Source: an uncultured Flavobacteriales bacterium (lineage in GTDB: Bacteria; Bacteroidota; Bacteroidia; Flavobacteriales_D; Crocinitomicaceae). Taken from it: a DNA stretch of 64,000 bases. This document shows positions 53,824-62,482 of this stretch, piece after piece. How positions within the stretch are numbered: position 1 is the stretch's first letter; each line of letters begins with the position of its first letter. The notes under the pieces were generated by a model. The model did no database searches. It had not been told where the DNA came from and saw nothing but the letters and a program-made list of their open reading frames with translations. The stretch covers positions 1-64,000 of the forward strand of contig CALJKJ010000002.1 in NCBI GenBank assembly GCA_937973685.1, written 5' to 3'. Both the position numbers and the translations under genes were made by a program.

Positions 53824-54221
53824 GCGGCCCAATAGATACTGTAATAGCGGATAAATTTTCCTAGCGTCATTAAGATAAAAGTGGGTATTTTTTTTGTTTG
53901 AAAAAAGCCCAAACCCAGCATGATTGGATCGCCAATAATCGGCAACCATGCTCCAAGTGCTGCCCAAATACCAAAGCGCTCTATTGCTTGATATGCGTTG
54001 GAATTTCGCCTGTTTTTAAGAACTAATTTTTGACCAAGCGCTCCGATATAATAATTGGTGATACCTCCCAATGAGTTGCCTATTGTTGCGACAAGTAACA
54101 CAATCCAAGCAGCATAATCAGACCGTAAAAAATAGATAAACGTTACTTCCGAGGGAAATGGCAAGATGGTAGCGGATAAAAAACAACTACTAAACAAACC
54201 AATAAGTCCCCATTCAATCAT
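53811..54221 (-). CDS. YqaA/DedA-like small membrane protein
   Basis: A 136-residue inner-membrane protein with about four helices of the SNARE-associated/VTT type: FLSATILPFPSEVTFIYFL, IGNSLGGITNYYIGALG, and AWLPIIGDPIMLGLGFF with the proline-glycine loop. YqaA-like proteins are small members of the DedA superfamily, whose larger relatives flip lipids; function here is unknown. The start is ATG 54221, 3 nt after an exact -7 box; a TTG at 54227 falls inside the box and is rejected. Confidence 0.82.
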   Translation of the reverse strand: MIEWGLIGLFSSCFLSATILPFPSEVTFIYFLRSDYAAWIVLLVATIGNSLGGITNYYIGALGQKLVLKNRRNSNAYQAIERFGIWAALGAWLPIIGDPIMLGLGFFQTKKIPTFILMTLGKFIRYYSIYWAAYLS

Positions 54222-54224
54222 GCA

Positions 54225-54232
54225 CAAAGGTA
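54225..54232 (-). promoter_or_regulatory. -7 box TACCTTTG, 3 nt before the YqaA-type gene
   Basis: Exact TAnnTTTG on the minus strand, ending 3 nt before ATG 54221. Confidence 0.55.
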
Positions 54233-54244
54233 TTTTTTTTCATT

Positions 54245-54274
54245 AAAAAAGGGGTTACAAACTGCAACCCCTTT
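54245..54274 (-). terminator. Intrinsic terminator of the T9SS cargo gene
   Basis: On the minus strand AAAGGGGTT / AACCCCTTT with a 9-nt loop and a T-run, 20 nt after the stop at 54294; it lies just upstream of the -7 box of the next gene. Confidence 0.88.
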
Positions 54275-54293
54275 CCAACTTGAAAACAAGTAA

Positions 54294-56138
54294 TTATTTT
54301 TTCACTACACGTTTAGTTGTAACAGCGTTACTAACTTGTAAAGTGTAATTGTAGATTCCTGCTTCGAAAGCACTTCCATCAATAGCGATTGATTGAACTC
54401 CTTCATTCATGAATGAAGCTGGAACAGTTGCAACAACTCTTCCTGCGATATCTGTAACAGTAACTGCAACTTCAGCAGCAGCAGTTAAATTGAATTCAAT
54501 GCTTGTTGCAGCAGCGAAAGGATTAGGAGCGATTGATAAATTAGTAACATTATCCATTGCTGAAATTCCTAAACTTGGATCGAAGTTCATACGAACAACA
54601 GGAGTTCCTGTTTGGTAAAACCATGTTCCTTCAGGATCAGAAGCGCTTGGAACCCCTCTATCAAAAATGAATGTTGTGCTTTTGTCAGAAATTCCAGCAT
54701 TCGCAACTTTTAAATTTGGATCGTATGTTCCAACAACTGGCAAATAAGTTTTACCCGCTTCTAATTGAACAGCATCTTGTAATAAGAACGTTAAATTAGT
54801 GTTGAGCATACTAGCTGTAAGTGGAATAATATCAGATTCAGACAACAATAAAAAATCACCTGTTGCGAAGTCGATTTCGTACAAACGCACATAGATTTCA
54901 GTTCCTGCAGGAGTCCCTGTTGCAAAACGCGTTGTGATTCCTTTTAATTCTTGGCCATTCCAAATATCAAAGAAATTACCTACTTCAAATCCATCTGTTC
55001 CGTTTGAAGTATTCCCAACATAAGTTCCGTTATCACGTGCATAGGTGTAATTTGTAACTGCGAAACTCACAGCTGGCAAAGTGTTGTTAGCAGGCACATC
55101 ATCAATGCTATCTGCACTTATTGTACGAGTAAAACTATACGTTCCAAGACCAGCAGGTGTAAATTGTGTTGCTGCTATCAAGCTATCAGTACCTAAAGCT
55201 GGAATAGCAACTGGCGTACTAACAGATGTAAATGCTCCTGTATTGACATTCACAGATAATGTTGCATTTGTCATTGTAGCTGTTCCACCATTGAATACGT
55301 TTGCTGTAAAATCAATTGGTGCAATTTGAGTTGTTGGAATTTGGAAATAATTTAATCCAGCTGTACCCCAATAATCTTCTGTTACTGATAAGTCAAAATC
55401 AGGATTAGTAACCAATTTCACATCATCAATGTACCATCCGTAAGTAACCCATACATTTGGGTTTGTTGCTGAATTAGGGTAGTTTGTTGTCCAAGAGAAA
55501 CGAATCCATACTTGTGTAGCAGCACTTGTTAAAAATGGCGCAAGGTTGATTGTTTTTGTTGTTGGATTTGCATATGCAGCACCACCTGTAGCAGATAACA
55601 CATCGTAATTATTATTGTCACCAACAGCAGTAAAAGTTGTACCATCCGTTGAAATCAACATTTGTTGTAAATCGTTAAAACGTGCTCCAAATTGTAAAAA
55701 TTGTAAAGAAATATCTGTTCCAGCAGTAGCTAAACTAATTGGCGCGGCAGTTGTCAATGTGTAAGTAACATTCAATGCTTGCGTTGCAGGAGTTAATGTT
55801 GGATTACCGTTAGATAATTCTGCAAATTTACCTTCTGAAGTAGAAGCAATTGCTGTTGCAGGTGCCCACCAACCATCTTTGATGCTGTCAATCGACCAAC
55901 CAAAAGCTGCCCCACCAGTTTGACCACTGTTGTTTACTGTCCAATCTGCAGGGTTTGAAAAGTTGTTTGTCCAAAAAGGAGTACCCAATGCTTTAGGAGC
56001 AATGGCAGGTTTTTCAGCAGCAACATAGTCAACAGCTATTTTTTTTGCTTGTCTTTCTGTTACTTGAAGGGATTTTACTTGTGCAAACAAACCGCTTGCC
56101 AATAAAAGTCCAGAAAGTAAGGTAATGTGTTTTTTCAT
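54294..56138 (-). CDS. Secreted T9SS cargo protein of unknown function
   Basis: A 614-residue protein with a signal peptide (ending ASGLFAQ), a jelly-roll-like N-terminal region (about 50-240, with WTNNFSNPADWTV and WYIDDVKLV resembling a carbohydrate- or MAM-type binding domain), a CARDB-like beta region (about 250-370), and a further beta domain. The last ~75 residues (SIAPNPFAAATSIEFNL to TTKRVVKK) form a type A T9SS sorting domain. No catalytic motif is seen, so a surface or adhesive role is most likely. Confidence 0.8.
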   Translation of the reverse strand: MKKHITLLSGLLLASGLFAQVKSLQVTERQAKKIAVDYVAAEKPAIAPKALGTPFWTNNFSNPADWTVNNSGQTGGAAFGWSIDSIKDGWWAPATAIASTSEGKFAELSNGNPTLTPATQALNVTYTLTTAAPISLATAGTDISLQFLQFGARFNDLQQMLISTDGTTFTAVGDNNNYDVLSATGGAAYANPTTKTINLAPFLTSAATQVWIRFSWTTNYPNSATNPNVWVTYGWYIDDVKLVTNPDFDLSVTEDYWGTAGLNYFQIPTTQIAPIDFTANVFNGGTATMTNATLSVNVNTGAFTSVSTPVAIPALGTDSLIAATQFTPAGLGTYSFTRTISADSIDDVPANNTLPAVSFAVTNYTYARDNGTYVGNTSNGTDGFEVGNFFDIWNGQELKGITTRFATGTPAGTEIYVRLYEIDFATGDFLLLSESDIIPLTASMLNTNLTFLLQDAVQLEAGKTYLPVVGTYDPNLKVANAGISDKSTTFIFDRGVPSASDPEGTWFYQTGTPVVRMNFDPSLGISAMDNVTNLSIAPNPFAAATSIEFNLTAAAEVAVTVTDIAGRVVATVPASFMNEGVQSIAIDGSAFEAGIYNYTLQVSNAVTTKRVVKK

Positions 56139-56227
56139 AAATTTATTTTTCGAGTTAAAGATAAATTGAAAACAATCAATTTCAAAGAATTAATGAGTAA
56201 ACGGTAGCAAATTTAGATTAATTGTGA

Positions 56228-56998
56228 TTATTTATCTTTCAAAAAAGGCAATTTTTCGCGCGTTTCTATTAAGCTTTCTTTGCTAATAGTAGTAATAACG
56301 ATTTGTTCTGTGTTTTCGTTGGTTTTTGCTTCAGCTTCACCTAATGCATTAACCACAACGGAATTCCCGCTATAACTCAAAGCATTGGCATCTGTTCCAA
56401 CGCGGTTAACCCCAACAACAAAGCATTGATTTTCTATTGCACGTGCAACGAGCAAACTGTTCCAATGATGTTTTCTTCGTTCTGGCCAATTGGCAACGTA
56501 AATCAACACATCATACAATGCTGTTTCGTCTTTTATTTCATTGCGACTAATTTCAGGAAAACGTAAATCGTAGCAAATCTGCAAATTGATTTTCCAGCCG
56601 TTATAAGCTACAATTGAAGCATTGTTTCCAGCAGTAAAGATGAGGTCCTCACCAGCTAAACCAAAGCATTTTCGTTTGTCGTAAACGGTTATTTTTCCAG
56701 TAGGTTCCACAAAAACGCCACGATTGTAAAAGCAGTTGTTTTCTTCAATAATCAGTGACGTATAGCAAGCGGCGTTTTTTTGAGCAGCGATCTTTTTTAA
56801 CCAAGCGATGCCTTGGCTATCCGTCATTTTTTCAGCTAATTTTTCTGGATTCATCGAAAAACCAGTGTGAAACATTTCAGGAAATACGATTAAATCGGTT
56901 GACACACCACTAATCAGTTGCTCAAAGTGGTGCACATTCGCTTGTTTATCCTCCCAAATTTGGTTGGCTTGTACCAATGTAATTCTTAAATCGCGCAT
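56228..56998 (-). CDS. Nitrilase-family omega-amidase (YafV/NIT2-like)
   Basis: A 256-residue carbon-nitrogen hydrolase with Glu in VFPEMFHTGFS, Lys in YDKRKCFG and Cys in LQICYDLRFPE. The match to the YafV/NIT2 group suggests hydrolysis of alpha-ketoglutaramate or related omega-amides. Its start overlaps the end of the aminotransferase gene by 13 bp, the arrangement expected for the transaminase/omega-amidase couple. Confidence 0.88.
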   Translation of the reverse strand: MRDLRITLVQANQIWEDKQANVHHFEQLISGVSTDLIVFPEMFHTGFSMNPEKLAEKMTDSQGIAWLKKIAAQKNAACYTSLIIEENNCFYNRGVFVEPTGKITVYDKRKCFGLAGEDLIFTAGNNASIVAYNGWKINLQICYDLRFPEISRNEIKDETALYDVLIYVANWPERRKHHWNSLLVARAIENQCFVVGVNRVGTDANALSYSGNSVVVNALGEAEAKTNENTEQIVITTISKESLIETREKLPFLKDK

Positions 56999-58116
56999 AG
57001 TCTTTCTGTTGCTGCTAATAAGGTTTCGTCTGTTTTCGCATAACAGAAACGAATAATGTGTTGTTCAGGCGGATGTTCGTAAAAGACGGATAATGGAATT
57101 GCTGCAACCCCTTTTTCTCGGGTCAGCCATTCGCAAAATTGCACGTCGTTTTCTGAACTTATTTGTGAATAATCGGCCGTTTGAAAGTACGTTCCTTCAC
57201 TCGGCAACAACTTGAATTTACTGCTTGTTAAACCGTTTTGAAAAAGTGATCTTTTTTGTTGGTAAAAAGCACCCAAGCTAGATACATCGGTTTGTGATAA
57301 ATAGTCTGCCAAAGTTTTTTGTGCAACGCTATTGACCGAGAAAACCAAAAATTGATGAACTTTTTTTATTTCCACCATTAATTTTTCAGGAGCAACCAAG
57401 TAGCCCATTTTCCAGCCGGTAATATGAAATGTTTTTCCAAAGGAAGATATGATGATCGTTCTGTCGTATATTTCAGGAACTAAGTTTGCAGACAAATGGT
57501 ATTGTTCATAGGTAATGTATTCATAGACCTCATCAGCCAGCAACAATAAATTCGGATAATCGCGCATGACATTTGTCAATGAATCTAAATCAGCTTGATT
57601 CATCACGCGACCAGAAGGATTGTGCGGATTGTTAACGATTAATAATTTCGTTTTTTGCGAAATCACGTTTCTTAATTCCAACCAATCAATGGTGAAATCA
57701 GCTTTCATTGCTACATGAATCGGTTTTCCACCTGCTAAAATAATCGCTGGTTCATAGCAATCGTAAGCTGGATCAATGATGACCACTTCGTCACCAAAAC
57801 CAACTAGCGCTTGAATTGTTGTGAAAATACCTTGTGTTGCACCCGCTGTCACGAGCAATTCTGTAGTCGGATGAATAGTACGGCTGTATGTTGATTTTAT
57901 TGTTGTTGCAATTGCTTCAAGTAACATGGGTAATCCAGCCATTGGCGCATATTGATGTACGTTTTCACGACTGTTTTTTTGGAGCAAGTCTTCTAAAACT
58001 GGGTCAATGGCAAAATTTGGAAATCCTTGCGACAAATTGATGGCATTAAAATCAGCTGCCATTTTAGACATGGTTGTAAATATCGTTGTCCCGACTTTTG
58101 GAAGTTTTGATTGCAT
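56986..58116 (-). CDS. Methionine/kynurenine-type aminotransferase (YbdL-like)
   Basis: A 376-residue class I/II PLP aminotransferase: INLSQGFPNF near the start, HQYAPMAG, NNPHNPSGRV and PLP Lys in SSFGKTFHITGWKMGY. The group includes methionine aminotransferase YbdL and the glutamine transaminase K/kynurenine aminotransferases, which transaminate methionine, glutamine or aromatic amino acids. The downstream overlapping omega-amidase gene supports a glutamine-dependent methionine salvage role; kynurenine is also possible as kynU and kmo are in the window. GTG 58119 directly precedes the ATG; 58116 is used. Confidence 0.9.
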   Translation of the reverse strand: MQSKLPKVGTTIFTTMSKMAADFNAINLSQGFPNFAIDPVLEDLLQKNSRENVHQYAPMAGLPMLLEAIATTIKSTYSRTIHPTTELLVTAGATQGIFTTIQALVGFGDEVVIIDPAYDCYEPAIILAGGKPIHVAMKADFTIDWLELRNVISQKTKLLIVNNPHNPSGRVMNQADLDSLTNVMRDYPNLLLLADEVYEYITYEQYHLSANLVPEIYDRTIIISSFGKTFHITGWKMGYLVAPEKLMVEIKKVHQFLVFSVNSVAQKTLADYLSQTDVSSLGAFYQQKRSLFQNGLTSSKFKLLPSEGTYFQTADYSQISSENDVQFCEWLTREKGVAAIPLSVFYEHPPEQHIIRFCYAKTDETLLAATERLCAI

Positions 58117-58202
58117 CACTTACATTTGTTTACAAGTAACAAAGAAAATCAATCTAATCGGATTGCTCCTTCTTTTTTAAAAAAACTTCAAAACAATTCA
58201 AC

Positions 58203-58463
58203 ATGAAACGCATAATCTACAGTTTACCTTTGTTTTTGCTAACAGCTTGCAGCGAACCCGATACAATTTGTGACTGCATTGCCGTGAGTGATTCGTTGAA
58301 TATCAAGTCACGCGAGTTATTGAACAAAGTACCAACTGCAGCTGATGAGCAAGCGATTATCACTTTAAGAAAAAAGAAAAAACAAGCCTGTGCACCTTTT
58401 GAAAAAATGGGAGGCGCTGAAATGCTGGAACGCAAAAAAACGTGTAACGAAACATCAAAATAA
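58203..58463 (+). CDS. Small hypothetical lipoprotein
   Basis: An 86-residue protein with signal and lipobox LLTACS (lipidated Cys16), followed by two further cysteines in CDC and a Lys-rich helix (LRKKKKQAC). It lies 9 nt upstream of the thioredoxin-like gene and is likely co-transcribed. Function unknown. Confidence 0.7.
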   Translation: MKRIIYSLPLFLLTACSEPDTICDCIAVSDSLNIKSRELLNKVPTAADEQAIITLRKKKKQACAPFEKMGGAEMLERKKTCNETSK

Positions 58464-58472
58464 TCCAATACT

Positions 58473-59456
58473 ATGAAAAAATATTTTACCCTGAGTTTAT
58501 TGCTACTATCATCAATAGTTTATGCTCAAAAAAAGGAAGTAGTCGTAACGGCTAAGATTGAAAACCGCACGAGTGATTCTGTTATGATTCAAAGCAGAAA
58601 TGGTTTTAAGAAAATCATCGTTGTAAACAAAGACGGCGTTTTTACCGATCATTTTAGTGTTGAAGATGGCATTTACTATTTTTCAATCAAAAAGAATTAT
58701 ACGAAAGTTTACTTGAAAAACAATGCAAAAGTCAATCTCTCATTGAACGAGCAAGATTTTGATAAAAGCATTCGATTTGCAGGTGATTGCTCCAAAGAAA
58801 ATACGTTTTTGGCCAAACAGTTGATGATCGATGATTCAATTTTCAACATAGATGCAGATGAAGCGGTATTGTTAGAGTTATTGAAAAACCGTTCGAATGG
58901 AATGGAGCAAACAATAAAGGCTGCGCAGCTCGATGAGCAATTTGCTGCGATTTATCTCGAAGCATTCAAAGACGAAGCACAAGGAAATATTTCTTATTTG
59001 GAAAATACCGTTCGTGCTAATGCGTTGAATGGAAAACCTTCCCCTTTATTTAGTTACGAAAACCACAAGGGAGGAACGACTTCATTAACAGATTTCAAAG
59101 GTAAATATGTGTATGTCGATGTGTGGGCTACTTGGTGCGGGCCGTGTAAAGCTGAAATTCCTTCTTTGAAAAAAATGGAAGAAAAATACCACGATGCTAA
59201 TATTGTATTTGTTAGTATTTCTGTGGACACGAAGAAAGATTACGAAAAGTGGAGAGCTTTTGTAACAGAAAAAGAATTAGGCGGCGTGCAATTAGTTGCG
59301 GATAAAGATTGGAGTTCAGACTTTGTAAAAGCCTATCTAATCAACGGAATTCCGCGATTTATTTTGATTGATCCAGCAGGAAATGTAGTGCAAGCAAACG
59401 CTCCACGACCATCAGATCCAAAGTTGGTTGTTTTATTCGATGGATTGTTGAAATAA
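58473..59456 (+). CDS. TlpA/ResA-like thioredoxin-fold protein with DUF4369-like N-terminus
   Basis: A 327-residue envelope protein with a signal peptide (ending IVYAQ), a beta-rich N-terminal domain typical of Bacteroidota DUF4369 proteins, a helical middle, and a C-terminal thioredoxin domain (about 190-327) with the active site WCGPC in DVWATWCGPCKAE and cis-Pro region NGIPRFILID. It probably reduces or oxidises disulfides in the periplasm. It pairs with the preceding small Cys-containing lipoprotein. Confidence 0.87.
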   Translation: MKKYFTLSLLLLSSIVYAQKKEVVVTAKIENRTSDSVMIQSRNGFKKIIVVNKDGVFTDHFSVEDGIYYFSIKKNYTKVYLKNNAKVNLSLNEQDFDKSIRFAGDCSKENTFLAKQLMIDDSIFNIDADEAVLLELLKNRSNGMEQTIKAAQLDEQFAAIYLEAFKDEAQGNISYLENTVRANALNGKPSPLFSYENHKGGTTSLTDFKGKYVYVDVWATWCGPCKAEIPSLKKMEEKYHDANIVFVSISVDTKKDYEKWRAFVTEKELGGVQLVADKDWSSDFVKAYLINGIPRFILIDPAGNVVQANAPRPSDPKLVVLFDGLLK

Positions 59457-59516
59457 ATTTCACTTTTTTTACGCTTTTTTAGAACACTAAATCGTTGCAG
59501 TTGTTTCTGTAACAAG

Positions 59517-59524
59517 TATATTTG
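59517..59524 (+). promoter_or_regulatory. -7 box TATATTTG for gcvP
   Basis: Exact TAnnTTTG followed by C, 24 nt before the gcvP ATG at 59549; a TTGTTTC stretch at about 59501 may serve as the -33 region. Confidence 0.55.
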
Positions 59525-59548
59525 CATTGTCAAAATTTTCGTTTAAAC

Positions 59549-62380
59549 ATGAGTCTATTTTCATCACGTCACATCGGGCCAAATGAAGCTGAAAAAGCTG
59601 AAATGTTAGCTGCAATCGGTGTGAAATCCGTACAAGAATTAGTAAACCAAACTATTCCTTCTCAAATTCGCTTAGGTGGTGAATTACACATTGATAACGC
59701 GTTATCAGAGCAGGAATATTTGCAACATATTACTGAATTAGGTAATAAAAACAAGGTGTTCAAATCCTTTATCGGATTAGGTTACAATGAAACAATTGTT
59801 CCTTCTGTGATTTTGAGAAATGTATTGGAAAATCCAGGATGGTACACGGCATACACGCCATACCAAGCTGAAATTTCTCAAGGTAGATTGGAAGCGTTAT
59901 TAAACTTCCAAACAATGGTGTTGGATTTAACTGGAATGGAAATTGCCAATGCGTCTTTGTTAGACGAAGGAACAGCTGCAGCTGAGGCAATGATCATGTT
60001 TTGGAACGCGCGCTCTCGTCAAGAAACAAAAGACGGGGTCAACAAATTTTTCATTTCAAAAAATGTTTTTCCTCAAACCAAAGAGGTAGTTACAGGAAGA
60101 GCACTTAATTTAGGTATTGAAATTATTGAAGGCGATGAAACATCATTTATCAATGACGGTTCGTTTTTTGGTGCTTTAGTTCAATATCCAGATGCATACG
60201 GACACATTACAGATGTTGCTTCGTTCATTCAAAAAAATCAAGGATTACGTGTTGCAGTAGCTGCTGATATTCTATCGTTAGTAGTTTTGAAATCACCTGG
60301 ATCAATGGGTGCAGATGTTGTACTTGGTTCTTCACAACGTTTTGGCGTTCCAATGGGTTACGGTGGTCCTCACGCAGCATTTTTTGCTGTGAAAGACGAA
60401 TACAAACGTAATTTACCAGGAAGAATCATCGGTGTATCGAAAGATGCTGATGATAATTTTGCGTTACGCATGGCGTTACAAACACGTGAACAACACATCA
60501 AACGTGACAAAGCAACGTCGAATATTTGTACTGCACAAGCTTTGTTAGCTGTGATGGCATCCATGTATGCTGTATATCATGGGCCAGCTGGTGTTCGTTC
60601 AATTGCTAAACATGTTCATGGATTAGCAAGCGCAACGGCTCACGGATTAAAAGCTGCAGGAATTCAAATCGGCTCTGATTCATTTTTTGATACCGTTTGG
60701 GTAAAAGGTGTAAATACAGCTGCTATCAAAACTGCTGCGGAAGCAAAAGGAATGAATTTCCGTATTATTAATGAAAGCGAGTTAACAATTAGTTTTGGTG
60801 AACCGCATACGATGAACGACGTGTCTGCAATTTTAGGATTGTTTGATACAACTTCAACGACAAGTAACGCAACGATTGCCGCAGCTCATTTGAGAACAGA
60901 TGCGATTTTAGCTCATCCAACGTTCAATAGCCATCATTCTGAATCAAAAATGATGCGTTATTTGAAACGTCTTGAAAACAAAGATTTGTCATTGGTTCAC
61001 TCTATGATTCCATTGGGTTCTTGTACAATGAAATTGAACGCGGCTACTGAGTTAATGCCGATCACTAATCCGCAATTCGCAAACATGCACCCTTTTGCGC
61101 CGTTAGATCAAGCAGCAGGATACCACGAAATGTTCCGTCAATTGGAAAAAGATTTGTGTGAATCAACAGGATTTGCTGCCATGTCTTTGCAACCAAACTC
61201 AGGGGCACAAGGAGAATACGCAGGTTTAATGGTTATCAAAGCATACCACGAAAGCCGTGGCGATTTCCAACGTAAAAAAATGATCATTCCATCATCTGCA
61301 CACGGAACAAATCCTGCATCGGCTGTCATGGCTGGTTTTGAAGTTGTTGTGACAGGTTGCGATGAAAACGGAAATATCAATATCGAAGAATTAGCAGCTG
61401 TTGCTACTCAAATTGGCAATGAATTAGCTGGTTTGATGGTGACTTATCCGTCAACACATGGTGTTTACGAAGAAGGAATTCAAGAAATCACAACAATCAT
61501 CCACAACAATGGTGGACAAGTATACATGGATGGGGCAAACATGAATGCACAAGTTGGATTGACAAATCCAGGAAATATTGGCGCAGATGTTTGTCACTTG
61601 AACTTGCACAAAACGTTTGCTATTCCTCACGGAGGTGGTGGACCAGGAATGGGCCCAATTGGTGTTGCTGCACATTTAGCGCCGTTCTTGCCAAGTAATC
61701 CTGTTGTTGCTGCTGGTGGAAATTCACCAATTCATGCAATTTCAGCGGCACCTTATGGTAGTGCATTGATTTTATTGATTTCTTATGCATACATCAAAAT
61801 GTTAGGCGCAGAAGGATTGAGACATTCAACAGAAATTGCAATTTTGAACGCGAATTATATCGCCGCTAAATTAAAAGGACATTACGAAGTGCTGTACACA
61901 GGTAAAAACGGTACAGTTGCACACGAAATGATTTTGGATTGCCGTGATTTCAAGAAAACTGCAGATGTTGAAGTGGCTGACATGGCGAAACGCTTGATTG
62001 ATTTTGGGTTCCATGCACCAACTGTTTCTTTTCCTGTTGCAAGTACTTTGATGATTGAGCCAACAGAATCAGAAGACAAAGAAGAATTAGATCGTTTTAT
62101 TGAAGCGATGATTAAAATTCGTCAAGAAATTCGAGAAATTGAAAACGGTCATGCAGACAAAGCAAATAACTTATTGAAAAATGCGCCGCATACTGCTGAT
62201 TGTATCATTAATAAAAACTGGGATTACCCTTATTCACCGCAAGAAGCTGCTTATCCAGTTGCTTATTTGAAAGAGTGGAAATATTGGGTGCCAGTTAGAA
62301 GAGTTGACAACGCTTACGGAGATAGAAACTTAGTGTGTTCTTGTCCAAGTGTTGAAAGCTACAAATTTGTAGAAGCATAA
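59549..62380 (+). CDS. gcvP: Glycine dehydrogenase (decarboxylating), P-protein
   Basis: A 943-residue P-protein of the glycine cleavage system, which decarboxylates glycine and passes the aminomethyl group to the H-protein lipoyl arm. Both halves are present: an N-terminal half with FIGLGYNETIVPSVILRN and LLDEGTAAAEAM, and a C-terminal half with PLP Lys688 in LNLHKTFAIPHGGGGPG. IPLGSCTMKLN marks the junction. Start chosen at ATG 59549 (MSLFSSRHIGPNE), as a longer in-frame start lies within the -7 box. A terminator follows. Confidence 0.96.
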   Translation: MSLFSSRHIGPNEAEKAEMLAAIGVKSVQELVNQTIPSQIRLGGELHIDNALSEQEYLQHITELGNKNKVFKSFIGLGYNETIVPSVILRNVLENPGWYTAYTPYQAEISQGRLEALLNFQTMVLDLTGMEIANASLLDEGTAAAEAMIMFWNARSRQETKDGVNKFFISKNVFPQTKEVVTGRALNLGIEIIEGDETSFINDGSFFGALVQYPDAYGHITDVASFIQKNQGLRVAVAADILSLVVLKSPGSMGADVVLGSSQRFGVPMGYGGPHAAFFAVKDEYKRNLPGRIIGVSKDADDNFALRMALQTREQHIKRDKATSNICTAQALLAVMASMYAVYHGPAGVRSIAKHVHGLASATAHGLKAAGIQIGSDSFFDTVWVKGVNTAAIKTAAEAKGMNFRIINESELTISFGEPHTMNDVSAILGLFDTTSTTSNATIAAAHLRTDAILAHPTFNSHHSESKMMRYLKRLENKDLSLVHSMIPLGSCTMKLNAATELMPITNPQFANMHPFAPLDQAAGYHEMFRQLEKDLCESTGFAAMSLQPNSGAQGEYAGLMVIKAYHESRGDFQRKKMIIPSSAHGTNPASAVMAGFEVVVTGCDENGNINIEELAAVATQIGNELAGLMVTYPSTHGVYEEGIQEITTIIHNNGGQVYMDGANMNAQVGLTNPGNIGADVCHLNLHKTFAIPHGGGGPGMGPIGVAAHLAPFLPSNPVVAAGGNSPIHAISAAPYGSALILLISYAYIKMLGAEGLRHSTEIAILNANYIAAKLKGHYEVLYTGKNGTVAHEMILDCRDFKKTADVEVADMAKRLIDFGFHAPTVSFPVASTLMIEPTESEDKEELDRFIEAMIKIRQEIREIENGHADKANNLLKNAPHTADCIINKNWDYPYSPQEAAYPVAYLKEWKYWVPVRRVDNAYGDRNLVCSCPSVESYKFVEA

Positions 62381-62401
62381 TTTTATAACAATTATCATTA
62401 C

Positions 62402-62430
62402 AAAGTCCGCGGGTAACTGCGGACTTTTTT
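62402..62430 (+). terminator. Intrinsic terminator after gcvP
   Basis: Stem AAAGTCCGC / GCGGACTTT with an 8-nt loop and a T-run, 22 nt after the gcvP stop codon. Confidence 0.9.
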
Positions 62431-62482
62431 GTTTACAAGCAACGTGCACTTTAAGTTTAACGTCTACTTAAAAAACAAACAC

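Noticed and set aside
58217..58468. Minus-strand ORF opposite the small lipoprotein gene
   Set aside because: The plus-strand frame has a proper signal peptide with lipobox and operon context; the opposite frame shows no family features.
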